A DNA stretch of 64,000 nt from Pseudomonadota bacterium. Lineage in GTDB: Bacteria; Pseudomonadota; Gammaproteobacteria; Steroidobacterales; Steroidobacteraceae. Location: assembly GCA_021851405.1 (NCBI GenBank), contig JAJZDW010000005.1, positions 62,001 through 126,000 on the forward strand. Direction: 5' to 3'. The position numbers and the translations under genes are program-made. Below, piece after piece: positions 22,941 through 32,935 of this stretch; within the stretch, counting starts at the first letter, position 1; each line of letters opens with the position of its first letter. Under the pieces are notes generated by a model, which was not told the DNA's origin, ran no database searches, and saw only the letters and a list, made by a program, of their open reading frames with translations.

Positions 22941-23617
22941 GGGGCGGGGCCCTCAACCAGGCGGTACCCGATACCCCACTTGGTTTCGATCGAGGCGGTG
23001 GCGTGCGCGCCGGCGAGTTTGCGTCGCAGACGGGAGACGGCGGCCTCCAGTGCGTTGGTGCTGCCGGCATCCTCCAGTGCGTACAGCCGATCTTCCAGCC
23101 GATCCTTGGTGATCACCTGGCCCGGCACCCGCAGCAGCTCCTCGAGCAGCGCCGCTTCGCGACGGGTGAGGTCGAGCGGCTTCCCGAGCACCGTCGCCTC
23201 GCGGGTGACGGTATCGAAGGCGATCTCCCCGAGTGCGTAGCGGGTTTCGCGCCGGCTGCCGATGCGCCGCAGCACCGCGCGCAAGCGGGCCTCGAGCTCG
23301 AGCAGGTTGAACGGCTTGACGATGTAGTCGTCGGCGCCGGAGTTCAGCCCGAGCAGCCGCTCCTCCATGCCATCGCGCGCCGTGACGATCACCGCCGGCA
23401 CCTGCGGCTGCAGCGTGCGCAGCTCGCCGAGCAGTTGCATCCCGTCCATGTCCGGCAGCCCGAGGTCCAGGACCACCGCGTCGACCGGCGCGATGCGCGC
23501 CCCGGCGAGCGCGCGCTCGCCGCGGTCGAACGCATCGACCGCGAAGCCGCGCTCGCGCAGATGATCGGCGATCATCTCGCGGATGGCCTGGTGATCCTCG
23601 ACCAGCAGTATTCTCAT
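22937..23617 (-). CDS. OmpR-family response regulator
   Basis: MRILLVEDHQAIREMIADHLRERGFAVD...DAVVLDLGLPDMDG; winged-helix C-terminus. Confidence 0.95.
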   Translation of the reverse strand: MRILLVEDHQAIREMIADHLRERGFAVDAFDRGERALAGARIAPVDAVVLDLGLPDMDGMQLLGELRTLQPQVPAVIVTARDGMEERLLGLNSGADDYIVKPFNLLELEARLRAVLRRIGSRRETRYALGEIAFDTVTREATVLGKPLDLTRREAALLEELLRVPGQVITKDRLEDRLYALEDAGSTNALEAAVSRLRRKLAGAHATASIETKWGIGYRLVEGPAP

Positions 23618-23778
23618 GGGACTCGCACCGGGGAGAGGGGCCCAGTCCGGCCCTATTATCCGCGCAGGGCGCCTGCGGCGCTCGTCAGGACTTGGTCAGC
23701 AATGGCTGGCAATGTGTCCGCGCCGGCCGCGCTGCGGGTCGACCGGTGAGTTTTTTGTCTGGAGAAACGCACATCGCG

Positions 23779-25221
23779 ATGCACCGTACTGGCGATTCTG
23801 GTCCCGCGGCGGCCCATTTAAGCCGCACCGGCGGTGCCCGGCCGGCGCCCGGCCGGCGCCTCCCGGCGCGGCTCGGCGGCCTCGGCGCGCTCGCGGTGGC
23901 GGCCCTCATCGGCGGTTGCGCCACCTACCACGCCCGGCCGCTGCCCCGGCAGGCGCACCTGGCGGGCGGACTGAGCGCGCTGCGCACCGAGGTGCCGCCG
24001 CTTCGGCCCGGCGCGTCGCCGCGGCACATTCGGGTGAATCGGCCATTGCGGCCCGGGGACATTGGGTTGCTCGCAGTGCTGAACGATCCGGCGCTGCGCA
24101 CCGAGAGCGGGTCTCTCGCCAGCGCCCAGGCGAGCCTGCTGCAGGCCTCGCTGCTGCCCAATCCGGTGGCGGGTCTGGTCTACGAGCCGCAGCTCGGCGG
24201 TGCCGGCGTGGCACCGTCCTGGACGGCCACGCTCGCCGAGGACGTCAAGTCCCTCATCACGTACCACACCCGGGTCCAGGCGGCCCGCGATGCGTTCGAG
24301 CAGGTCAACGCCGATCTGCTGTGGCGCGAGTGGCAGACGGCGCAGCAGGCGCGGGTGCTCGCGGTCTCTCTGTACTGGGGGCATGACGCTCTGCGCGCCA
24401 GCCGCCGCGAGACGCGGCTGCTCGATCAGGAAGCGCGTGCCGCGCACGTCGCCGCCGCGAGTGGCAGTCTCGACCTGCGCTCACTCGCGCCGATCCTCGC
24501 GGCCAAGGCGAGTGCGGATCAGACGCTCGCGAGTCTCACGCTCGCGCAGCTGCGGGCCTGGCAGGCACTCGATGCGCTGCTCGGGCTCGAACCGACCGTG
24601 CGCTTTCCGATCGCTGCCCCGCGGGCCGTCGCGTTGCCGCGCCACATCGCGCCGCTGCTCGCCTCGCTCACCGAGCGCCGGCCGGACCTGGTGGCGCTGA
24701 AGATGGGCTATCACTCGGCGGACGAGAACGTACGCACCGCGATCATCGGGCAGTTCCCCGCCCTGGTGCTCGGTGCGCAGTGGGACCAGGACAACGGCAA
24801 TGTGCGCAACGGCGGCCCCAGCGCCCAGCTCGATCTGCCGATCTTCGATCGGAATCAGGGTCAGATCGCCGCGGCGCGTGCCACCCGGCTCGTGCTGCAC
24901 GCGCAGTACCAGGCGCGCCTCGATGCCGCGGTCGGCACGGTGCGCGCACTGAGGGTGCAGATCCGCCGGCTCCATCGCGCACTGCGCCAGGCGCAACGCG
25001 CCGCGCTCAGCGCGCAGCGGCTTGCCCGCTCCGCACGCAGCGCCTACGCGCGCGGGGACCTCGATGAGCGCTCGCTCGCCGATTACCTGACGGCTGCGCT
25101 CGCACGGCAGCTCGAGGCCGACACGCTCGAGCGCACGCTCGGCCAAGCGCGCATCGCCTTCATCCTTGAGCTCGGACTCGGACTGCCGCAAGTGCGCATC
25201 GTCCCGGCCGCCCAGATATAA
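23779..25221 (+). CDS. TolC-family outer membrane efflux protein
   Basis: OEP-like coiled coils (PNPVAGLVYEPQL, LTERRPDLVALKMGYHSADENVRTAIIGQFPALVLGAQWDQDNGNV); RBS ggagaaac before ATG 23779. Confidence 0.88.
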   Translation: MHRTGDSGPAAAHLSRTGGARPAPGRRLPARLGGLGALAVAALIGGCATYHARPLPRQAHLAGGLSALRTEVPPLRPGASPRHIRVNRPLRPGDIGLLAVLNDPALRTESGSLASAQASLLQASLLPNPVAGLVYEPQLGGAGVAPSWTATLAEDVKSLITYHTRVQAARDAFEQVNADLLWREWQTAQQARVLAVSLYWGHDALRASRRETRLLDQEARAAHVAAASGSLDLRSLAPILAAKASADQTLASLTLAQLRAWQALDALLGLEPTVRFPIAAPRAVALPRHIAPLLASLTERRPDLVALKMGYHSADENVRTAIIGQFPALVLGAQWDQDNGNVRNGGPSAQLDLPIFDRNQGQIAAARATRLVLHAQYQARLDAAVGTVRALRVQIRRLHRALRQAQRAALSAQRLARSARSAYARGDLDERSLADYLTAALARQLEADTLERTLGQARIAFILELGLGLPQVRIVPAAQI

Positions 25222-25231
25222 CGAGGACGCC

Positions 25232-26290
25232 ATGATCCGCCGAATGACCGTCGGAATGTTCTGCCTTGCGCTCAGTGCCGCGGCGCTCACGCAACCGGTG
25301 CGGGCGGCCGATGCCCCCGGTCCGAGCGTGCTGGTGACGCTGACGCCGCTGCGCAGCGGCAGCCTGCCGCACGTGGTGGTCGCCTACGGCACGATCGAGC
25401 CGAGCAACACCGGTGGGCGAGCGATGATGGCGGCCGAGTCCGGCGTCATCGGCACGGTGTATGTGCGGGTCGGCCAGCGCGTGGCGGCCGGTGCGCGGCT
25501 CGTGCAGATTCTGCCGAGCCCGCAGTCGGCGGCGGCCTACCATCAGGCGCGCTCCTCGCTGCAGGTGGCGCGCGCGCTGGTGCGCAGCACCCGCAAGCTC
25601 TACAGCCTGCACCTGGCGACCAACGAGCAGTTGGCGGCGGCCGAGAAGTCACAGCTCGATGCGCTCGCCAATCTCGCCGCACTGCGCGCCACCGGCGCCG
25701 GAGGCCCGCAGGTGCTGCGTGCACCGTTCGCCTCGGTCGTCACGACGCTCACGGCCCTCACCGGCACGATCGTGAGCACGGGCTCGCCGGTGCTGACGCT
25801 CGTCTCCCCGGATCATCTGGTGCTCGCCGCCGGCGTGGTGCCCTCGCAGGCGTTCAGCATGGCGGTGGGGGATTCAGCGGTCGTGCAGGCCACCGGATCG
25901 GACGACTGGGTGCACGCGCACGTCGCGATGAGCGGCGCGGCGAGCATTCCGAATACCGGGCTGGTGCCGGTGCAGATCGCACTGCCGGCCGGGAAGTTCA
26001 TCCCGGGTCAGGTGGCACGCGCGCGCATCACCACCGCGCAGGTCAAGGGATTGCTCGTGCCGCACGCGGCGCTGCTGGTCAACGAGCGCGGCGCCCCGTA
26101 CGTCGTTCAGGCCGTCGAGGGCATCGCACACAAGGTGCCGGTGCGCGTGCTCGATGAATACGACGATCAGGACGTCATCAGCGGGGCGCTCGATCCGCGC
26201 GCCGCGGTGGTGCTCGCTGGGGATTACCAGCTCGAGAACGGCATGCACATCCGCATCGCCAGACCGGGCGAGCCGGGGACGACTCCGTGA
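25232..26290 (+). CDS. RND efflux periplasmic adaptor (membrane fusion protein)
   Basis: Signal peptide; biotinyl-lipoyl-like GVIGTVYVRVGQRVAAGARLVQI; upstream of an RND permease. Confidence 0.88.
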   Translation: MIRRMTVGMFCLALSAAALTQPVRAADAPGPSVLVTLTPLRSGSLPHVVVAYGTIEPSNTGGRAMMAAESGVIGTVYVRVGQRVAAGARLVQILPSPQSAAAYHQARSSLQVARALVRSTRKLYSLHLATNEQLAAAEKSQLDALANLAALRATGAGGPQVLRAPFASVVTTLTALTGTIVSTGSPVLTLVSPDHLVLAAGVVPSQAFSMAVGDSAVVQATGSDDWVHAHVAMSGAASIPNTGLVPVQIALPAGKFIPGQVARARITTAQVKGLLVPHAALLVNERGAPYVVQAVEGIAHKVPVRVLDEYDDQDVISGALDPRAAVVLAGDYQLENGMHIRIARPGEPGTTP

Positions 26291-29200
26291 GCTTCTCCGA
26301 GTGGGTCGAGCGGCACCGCCGCTCGCTCCTGACGATTGCCTTCGCGCTGGCGCTCGCCGGGGTGTTTGCGGCCATCTCGCTGCCGGTGGGACTGTTCCCG
26401 GTGACCAGCTTCCCGCGCATCCGCATCGAGGTGAGCACCGGCAGCATGCCGGCGCGCCAGATGCTGGTCGATGTGACCGAGCCGCTCGAGCAGGTCACCC
26501 GCGCCATTCCCGGTGCGCAGAACGTGACCTCCACGACCTCGCGCGGCTCGGCGCAGATCTACGTCGATTTCCCCTGGGGCTCGAACATGAACCAGGCGCT
26601 GCTCGCGGTCGACGCGGCGCTCGCCCAGGAACTGCCCACGCTGCCGAAGGGCACTAGCTACGACGTCATCCAGATGAGCCCGAACGTCATCATGCCGTTC
26701 GTCTCGTATGCGCTCATCTCCAAGACCGTACCGCCGACGGCGCTGCGCCAGCTCGCCCAGTACGAGATCACCCCGCTGCTCACCGGTATTCCCGGTGTGC
26801 GCCGCGTCGGGGTGCTCGGCGGGGCGACCCCCGAGGTGCAGGTGTCGGTCAACGAAGAGAAGCTGCGCGCCTTCGGCCTGACGCTCGCGCAGGTCTCACA
26901 GGCGCTCGCGCAGACCAATGTCGTGCAGGCGGTCGGGCGGCTCGAGGACAACGACCTGCTGTACCTCGCGATCAACAACAATGCGTTCAGGTCGCTGCAC
27001 TCGGTGCGCAGAGTGGCGCTGCGCACCGCGACCAACGGCATCGTGCGCCTCGGGGACATCGCCAAGATCACGATGGGCACGGTGCCGCAGTGGCTGTTGG
27101 TCGATGACAATGGCAAACCCGCGGTGACTTTCGACGTCTACCAGCAGGACAACGCCGACTCGATCAGCCTGGCGCGCAAGGTCAAGCAGCGCCTCGCGGC
27201 GTTCATGAAGACCCAGCCGAAGGCGATCCACCTGTACAAGTGGTACGACCAGACCCAGATGGTCGGCTCCTCGATCGCCGCGCTCGAGGAGGCGATCCTG
27301 ATCGGTCTGGTGTTCGCCGCGCTGGTGCTGCTGGCGTTCCTGCGCAACTGGCGAGTGACGATGGTGGCGATGGTGGTGGTGCCGCTGTCGGTGCTGATCA
27401 CCGTGCTGCTGCTCTCGCTGCTCGGCATGACGTTCAACATCATGACCTTGGGCGGTATTGCCGCGGCAATCGGTCTGCTCATCGACGATGTCATCGTGAT
27501 GATCGAGCACATCGCGCGGCGCGCCGGCGTGCCGGGACTCGAGCGACCGCAGCAGAGCGTGCTCACCGCGGCGCGCGAGTTTCTCGCGCCGCTGCTCGGC
27601 TCGAGTCTGGCCACGATCATCATCTTCATTCCGCTCGCGTTTCTCTCCGGCATCACCGGGGCGTTCTTCAAGTTCCTCTCCCTCACCATGGCCTCGGCGC
27701 TGATCATCTCGCTGATCCTCACCGCCTTCGCCGTGCCGCTGCTGGCGCGGAGCCTGATCGACTTCAAGAACTTCCACGATCCCTCGCACGGCAAGGAAAC
27801 TCGACTGAAGCGCGTGCACGGCAAGGCGCTGCGCCGGTTGTTCGAGAAGCCGGTGCTGCTCGTCCCGGTGCTCGGGGCGCTGGTGCTGGTCGGGTTCGTC
27901 GCTTACCTCAACGTCGGCAGCGGGTTTCTGCCCCGCATGGACGAGGGCGGCTTCGTCCTCGATTACCAGGCGGCCCCGGGGACCTCGCTCACCGAGACGA
28001 ACCGCGAGCTCGAGGAGGTTGAGAACATCCTGCACCAGGACCCGTACGTGTACACGTACTCGCGGCGCACCGGGGCGGGCCTCGGCGGGGATCTGAACGA
28101 GGCCTATCAGGGGGATTTCTTCGTGCGGCTGATCCCGTCCTCGAAACGGCCCAACATCTGGAAGGTGATGGACGAGATCACCCGCAAGGTCACCCGTGAC
28201 GTGCCGGGCATCGATTTCGACACCCATCAGCTGATGAGCGACATGATCGGGGACATGGTCGGACGGCGTCAGCCGGTGGTCATCTCCCTCAGCGCGAAGA
28301 ACCCGGCCCTGCTCGGTGCCGTGGCGGTGCGGGTGGCCAAGGCGATCCGCAGCGTGCCGGGGATCGAGCCGGCCTCGGTCATCGACGGGGTGGTGCCGGC
28401 CGGCGATGCACTCGACATTCACGTCAATCCGGCGGCAGCCGCGATGGAGGGGCTCACGGTGGCGCAGGTGCGCGACCAGGTCTACCACTACCTGCACGGT
28501 GCGGTGGTGACCCGCTACCTCGGCAGCGTGCAGGACATCGGCGTGCGGCTCTGGCTGAGTCTGCCGGAGCGGCGCATCTACCGCAGCCAGCTCGGGGATC
28601 TGCCCATCCGCGCCCCCGATGGACGGATGCTGCGCCTCGCCAGCGTCGCGACGGTGCGCTTCGTTGCCGGTCAGCCCGAGCTCACCCGCGACAACCTGGC
28701 GCAGATCGTCGCGGTGACGGCGCAGATCGGCGGCGGGTACGCGTTGAGTACGACCATCGCGGGCGTCGAGCGCGTGTTGAGCAAACCCGGCGTGCTGCCG
28801 TCCGGGGTGATGTACACCCTCGGCGGCCAGTACAAGCAGGAGCAGCTCGCCGTGCACGGCATGATCCGGGTGTTCGGTGCCGCACTGGTCGCGGAGCTGA
28901 TTCTGCTGCTGTTCCTCTATGAGCGCTTCGTCACGCCCGTGGTGATCATGCTGAGTGCGCTGATCTCGACCGGTGCGGTGTTCGTCGGGCTGTGGCTGAC
29001 GCGGGTGGAGCTGAACATCACCGCCATGATGGGCATGGTGATGATCGTCGGCATTTCCACTGAAATGGCGATCTTCTACGTGTCGGAATACCAGACGCTC
29101 GCACGCCGCATGCCGCAGCGTGAGGCGCTCTATGAGGCGGCGCTGAACCGGCTGCGCCCGATCACCATGAGCACGTTGGCGATGATCCTCGCGCTGGTGC

Positions 29201-29355
29201 CGCTCGGAGCGGCGATCAGTGGTTCGGGCGACCAGATGCTCCAGCCGCTGGCCATCGCGATCATCGCCGGGGCGCTCGTGCAGCTGCCGCTGGTGCTGCT
29301 GGTGATGCCGGTGGCGTTGTGGTTGACCGAGCGCTACGAGAGCGCCGCGGCCTGA
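26287..29355 (+). CDS. RND efflux transporter permease
   Basis: 1022 aa; GGIAAAIGLLIDDVIVMIEHIARR (Asp-Asp proton relay), ELILLLFLYERFVTPVVIMLSALIS. Confidence 0.93.
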   Translation: MSFSEWVERHRRSLLTIAFALALAGVFAAISLPVGLFPVTSFPRIRIEVSTGSMPARQMLVDVTEPLEQVTRAIPGAQNVTSTTSRGSAQIYVDFPWGSNMNQALLAVDAALAQELPTLPKGTSYDVIQMSPNVIMPFVSYALISKTVPPTALRQLAQYEITPLLTGIPGVRRVGVLGGATPEVQVSVNEEKLRAFGLTLAQVSQALAQTNVVQAVGRLEDNDLLYLAINNNAFRSLHSVRRVALRTATNGIVRLGDIAKITMGTVPQWLLVDDNGKPAVTFDVYQQDNADSISLARKVKQRLAAFMKTQPKAIHLYKWYDQTQMVGSSIAALEEAILIGLVFAALVLLAFLRNWRVTMVAMVVVPLSVLITVLLLSLLGMTFNIMTLGGIAAAIGLLIDDVIVMIEHIARRAGVPGLERPQQSVLTAAREFLAPLLGSSLATIIIFIPLAFLSGITGAFFKFLSLTMASALIISLILTAFAVPLLARSLIDFKNFHDPSHGKETRLKRVHGKALRRLFEKPVLLVPVLGALVLVGFVAYLNVGSGFLPRMDEGGFVLDYQAAPGTSLTETNRELEEVENILHQDPYVYTYSRRTGAGLGGDLNEAYQGDFFVRLIPSSKRPNIWKVMDEITRKVTRDVPGIDFDTHQLMSDMIGDMVGRRQPVVISLSAKNPALLGAVAVRVAKAIRSVPGIEPASVIDGVVPAGDALDIHVNPAAAAMEGLTVAQVRDQVYHYLHGAVVTRYLGSVQDIGVRLWLSLPERRIYRSQLGDLPIRAPDGRMLRLASVATVRFVAGQPELTRDNLAQIVAVTAQIGGGYALSTTIAGVERVLSKPGVLPSGVMYTLGGQYKQEQLAVHGMIRVFGAALVAELILLLFLYERFVTPVVIMLSALISTGAVFVGLWLTRVELNITAMMGMVMIVGISTEMAIFYVSEYQTLARRMPQREALYEAALNRLRPITMSTLAMILALVPLGAAISGSGDQMLQPLAIAIIAGALVQLPLVLLVMPVALWLTERYESAAA

Positions 29356-29365
29356 GCGGGCAGGT

Positions 29366-30244
29366 TCACGGCGCGGTGCGCCAGCGCTCCCCGTGCGGCA
29401 CGGCGCGTCCGTCGGCCTCGAGCTTCAGCAGGTGCGCGAGCAGGGAGCGCTCGGCGATTCCCCACAGCGCCGGCGGCACGTCCTCGTAGGCGACCGAGCA
29501 CAGCTGTGCGAGTGTCGCCGGCTGCTGCGCGCTCAGTGCCTCGAGCACCTTCGCTTCGCGGTTCAGGCGGTGCGCGATGAGCGCGCAGAGCGCTTCGTGC
29601 GGCTCGTCGATCCGCTCGCCGTGCCCGGGGGCGAGCGCGGTGAGATCCTCGTGCAGCAGCCGCTGCAGCGAGGCGATATACGCTTGCATGTCCCCGTCCG
29701 GCGGATCGATCACCACCGTCGAGCCCTGGATGATGTGATCCCCGGTGAACAGCAGCCCCTCGGCCTCGAGCAGGTAGCAGAGGTGGTTCGAGGCATGTCC
29801 GGGCGTGTGCAGCACCCGCAGCACGGTGTCCGGGCCGAGCGTCACGCGCTCCCCGTCGGTGAGTTCGCGGTCGGGACGGAAGGTGCGGTCCTGGCCGTGC
29901 GGGTGTGCGCTCACGCGCCCGAGCAGTTCGGCACCGGTCAGGCGCTGCAGCGCCGCGGCGCCCGGGGAGTGATCGGGGTGGGTGTGGGTCACGAGGATGC
30001 GCCGGATCGGGCCGGGCGCGCCGTTTTGCAGCGCGAACAGATGCCGCGACTGCGCCGGGCCCGGATCAATCAGCGCCCAGTGATCGCCCTCGCCGACGAA
30101 ATAGCTGTTGGTGCCCGGGCCGGTCATCAGCCCGGCATTGCCGCAGGTCAGGCGCCAGACCCGCGCAGAGAGGCGCACCGGCACCCCGGGCTGTACCGGG
30201 GGGCTGCGCAGAGCGTCGGCATGCCTGCCGTCTTGGTGACTCAT
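29366..30244 (-). CDS. MBL-fold metallo-hydrolase (LACTB2-like)
   Basis: RILVTHTHPDHSPGAAAL (HxHxDH), LHTPGHASNHLCYLLEAEGLLFTGDHI. Confidence 0.9.
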   Translation of the reverse strand: MSHQDGRHADALRSPPVQPGVPVRLSARVWRLTCGNAGLMTGPGTNSYFVGEGDHWALIDPGPAQSRHLFALQNGAPGPIRRILVTHTHPDHSPGAAALQRLTGAELLGRVSAHPHGQDRTFRPDRELTDGERVTLGPDTVLRVLHTPGHASNHLCYLLEAEGLLFTGDHIIQGSTVVIDPPDGDMQAYIASLQRLLHEDLTALAPGHGERIDEPHEALCALIAHRLNREAKVLEALSAQQPATLAQLCSVAYEDVPPALWGIAERSLLAHLLKLEADGRAVPHGERWRTAP

Positions 30245-30292
30245 CGCACACTGATGCTAGCATGAGTGCACGATATTCCGAGGAGCGCTCCT

Positions 30293-31108
30293 GTGCCGAG
30301 TTCTGTGCGCCAGCCGACGATCTATCTGACCCACGGGGGCGGCCCGTGCTTTTGGATGGAATTCCCGGCACCGTTCGGCCCCCAGGCCTACGAGGGACTG
30401 CGGGTCTATCTAGCCGGTGTGCTCGGCAGTCTGCCGGCCCCGCCGCGCGCCATCCTCATGGTGAGCGCGCACTGGGAGGAGGCGGTGCCGACGGTCTCGA
30501 GCGCCGCGGCGCCCGCGATGCTGTTCGACTACTACGGCTTTCCGCCGCACACCTATCAGCTGAATTACCCGGCGCCCGGGGCCCCGGAACTCGCCGCGCG
30601 GGTGCACGCACTGCTTGAGGGCGCCGGGATCCGCGCGGCGAGCACTGCCGAGCGCGGCTTCGATCACGGGGTGTTCGTGCCGATGCTGATCATCGATCCG
30701 GCGGCACGCATTCCCGTGCTCACGCTCTCGCTCACGGCGGATCTCGATCCGGCGCGCCACTGGGCGCTGGGCGCGGCGCTCGCGCCGCTGCGCAGTGAGG
30801 GGGTGCTGATCATCGGCAGCGGCAGCAGCTACCACAATCTGCGCGCGATCTTCGCCGGCGGGGCCGGCGGCTCGGAGGCCTTCGACGCGTGGCTGAACGA
30901 CACGGCGGTGCAGGTCGCTGCGGCGGAACGGCGCGCGCGGCTCCTCGCCTGGGAGCATGCGCCGCAGGCGCGCGCCTGCCATCCGCGCGAGGAGCATCTC
31001 CTGCCGCTCATGGTCGCCGCAGGCGCCGCTGGGGACGATCCGGGGCGGGCGACGTTCCGCGGCCGCATCGGCGGCAAGGCCTATTCCTGCTTCAGCTTCG
31101 GCGGCTGA
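30293..31108 (+). CDS. Class III extradiol ring-cleavage dioxygenase family (YgiD/4,5-DOPA dioxygenase-like)
   Basis: IYLTHGGGPCFWMEF...PRAILMVSAHWEE...GFDHGVFVPMLIIDP...IIGSGSSYHNLRAI. Confidence 0.88.
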   Translation: MPSSVRQPTIYLTHGGGPCFWMEFPAPFGPQAYEGLRVYLAGVLGSLPAPPRAILMVSAHWEEAVPTVSSAAAPAMLFDYYGFPPHTYQLNYPAPGAPELAARVHALLEGAGIRAASTAERGFDHGVFVPMLIIDPAARIPVLTLSLTADLDPARHWALGAALAPLRSEGVLIIGSGSSYHNLRAIFAGGAGGSEAFDAWLNDTAVQVAAAERRARLLAWEHAPQARACHPREEHLLPLMVAAGAAGDDPGRATFRGRIGGKAYSCFSFGG

Positions 31109-31115
31109 GCAGTGC

Positions 31116-32192
31116 TCAGCGGCGGTGCGGTCCCTCGGGGTCGGTGAGCACCGGATAGTCGGTGTACCCGGCCGCCCCGCCGGCATAGAAGAACTCTGGC
31201 CGCGGCTCGTTCAGCGCCGCTCCGGTGCGCAGGCGCTCGACGAGATCGGGATTTGCGATGAACAGCTTGCCGAAGGCCACCGCGTCGGCCTCGCCGCGCT
31301 CGATCAGGCCGGTGGCGCTCCGGCCGGTGAGCTTCTCGTTGGCGATGTACACCCCGCTGAACGCTCGCTTCAGCTGCGGGCCGATGCGCTCGCCGTCGGG
31401 ATGTTCGCGCGCGAACACGAAGGCGATCCGCCGCCGCGACAGTTCGCGCACCACGTGCCCGAAGGTCGCCGCGCGATCAGAGTCCCCCATGGAGTGCGCA
31501 TCGCCGCGCGGCGCGAGGTGCACGCCGACGCGCCCCGGACCGAACACGCTCACGGCCGCATCGGTCACCTCGAGCAGCAGCCGGGCACGGTTCTCGATCG
31601 ATCCGCCGTATGCGTCGTTGCGGCGGTTGGCGCTGTCCTGGAGAAACTGGTCGAGCAGATAGCCGTTGGCCCCATGCAGCTCGACGCCGTCGAATCCTGA
31701 GCGCTCGGCGTTTTCCGCCCCGCGCGTGAACGCCGCGACGATGTGCGCAATCTCTGCACTCGGCAGCTCGCGGGGCACCACGTAGGGCGTGTGCGGACGG
31801 ACGAGGCTCACGTGTCCCTCGGGCGCAATCGCACTCGGGGCCACCGGTTGCTCGCCGGCGAGGAACAGCGGGTGCGAGACCCGACCGACATGCCAGAGCT
31901 GCAGAAAGATCCGTCCGCCCTCGGCGTGCACGGCGTGCGTGACCTGCCGCCACCCCTCGACCTGCTCATCCGACCAGATGCCCGGGGTATCGGCGTAGCC
32001 GATGCCCATCGGCGTGACCACCGTGGCCTCCGAGATGATCAGCCCGGCACTGGCGCGCTGGCGGTAGTACTCGCACATCAGGGCGTTGGGGATGCGCCGC
32101 GACCCGGCGCGACTGCGCGTCAGTGGCGCCATGACGATGCGATTGGGAAGCCGTAGCTCGCCGACCTGCAGCGAGTCGAACAGTGCGGACAT
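31116..32192 (-). CDS. Alkene reductase, Old Yellow Enzyme family (NemA-like)
   Basis: SALFDSLQVGELRLPNRIVMAPLTRSRAG; FDGVELHGANGYLLDQFLQDSANRR; start chosen at 32192. Confidence 0.93.
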   Translation of the reverse strand: MSALFDSLQVGELRLPNRIVMAPLTRSRAGSRRIPNALMCEYYRQRASAGLIISEATVVTPMGIGYADTPGIWSDEQVEGWRQVTHAVHAEGGRIFLQLWHVGRVSHPLFLAGEQPVAPSAIAPEGHVSLVRPHTPYVVPRELPSAEIAHIVAAFTRGAENAERSGFDGVELHGANGYLLDQFLQDSANRRNDAYGGSIENRARLLLEVTDAAVSVFGPGRVGVHLAPRGDAHSMGDSDRAATFGHVVRELSRRRIAFVFAREHPDGERIGPQLKRAFSGVYIANEKLTGRSATGLIERGEADAVAFGKLFIANPDLVERLRTGAALNEPRPEFFYAGGAAGYTDYPVLTDPEGPHRR

Positions 32193-32237
32193 GACCGAGG
32201 AATTCGCGGTGGAAACCCCGTATTGAACCATGGGGGC

Positions 32238-32642
32238 TCAGACGCCGCAAAATTCGTCGTGCAGGACACCGAGCAGGCGCGTGACGATGCCCGGAGCGAG
32301 CGAGTAGTAGACCGTCTGCGATTCGCGCTCGGTGCGCACCATGCCGGCCTTGCGCAGCACCGCCAGGTGCTGCGAGAGCGCAGATTGGCTGAGAGGAACG
32401 CGTTCGTTCAACTGCCCGACTGACAACGGCGCTGCCACCAGATGACACAGGATCAACAACCGCTGCTCGTTCGCCAGCGCCCGCAGTACGCCGGCCGCCT
32501 CGATGCAGTGTGGCTGCATGTCGTGCGCGGCGCGCAGCAGTGGGCTGCCCGCGGGGGCTGCGCCCCGGCGGCTTTTGGCGGGCGGTGGTGGAGGCGTTCG
32601 CATGAGGAATGCAGTGTAAACCAGATCGGAGTCAATCGTCAC
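32238..32642 (-). CDS. ArsR-family regulator, BigR/SqrR/YgaV-like (putative persulfide sensor)
   Basis: VLRALANEQRLLILCHLVAAPLSVGQLNERVPLSQSALSQHLAVLRKAGMVRTERESQTVYYSLAPG...DEFCGV; Cys in LLILC and a C-terminal Cys match the YgaV-type pair. True start may be internal. Confidence 0.85.
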   Translation of the reverse strand: MTIDSDLVYTAFLMRTPPPPPAKSRRGAAPAGSPLLRAAHDMQPHCIEAAGVLRALANEQRLLILCHLVAAPLSVGQLNERVPLSQSALSQHLAVLRKAGMVRTERESQTVYYSLAPGIVTRLLGVLHDEFCGV

Positions 32643-32649
32643 TTGCTAA

Positions 32650-32665
32650 ATTAGGCATATCTAAT
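32650..32665. promoter_or_regulatory. AT-rich operator-like inverted repeat in the arsR/DUF2892 divergent promoter
   Basis: ATTAG-GCATAT-CTAAT inside ctaaattaggcatatctaatatact, an AT-rich island in a GC-rich genome. Confidence 0.6.
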
Positions 32666-32718
32666 ATACTTGCGTCACCGCCGGTCACCCGCACCGGTCT
32701 CGCTCGAGGGAGAGTGCC

Positions 32719-32919
32719 ATGTCAGTCGATCGAATGGTCTTTGCCTTTGCCGGCAGCTTCGTGCTGATCGGCGTGCTGCTCGCGTGGCTCGCGAGTCCCT
32801 GGTGGCTGATCGTGCCGGCATTCGTCGGGGCGAACATGCTGCAGTCGGCCTTCACGGGCTTCTGCCCGCTGGCGAAGATCCTCAAGCGTCTCGGGGTCAA
32901 GCCCGGCGCGGCGTTTTGA
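32719..32919 (+). CDS. DUF2892 (YgaP-like TM) family protein
   Basis: [63 protein letters not shown]; typical DUF2892. Confidence 0.9.
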   Translation: MSVDRMVFAFAGSFVLIGVLLAWLASPWWLIVPAFVGANMLQSAFTGFCPLAKILKRLGVKPGAAF

Positions 32920-32935
32920 GCACGGGGAGGGAGCG

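Noticed and set aside
26896-28857. 653-aa minus-strand ORF
   Set aside because: Antisense shadow of the RND permease; no family resemblance.
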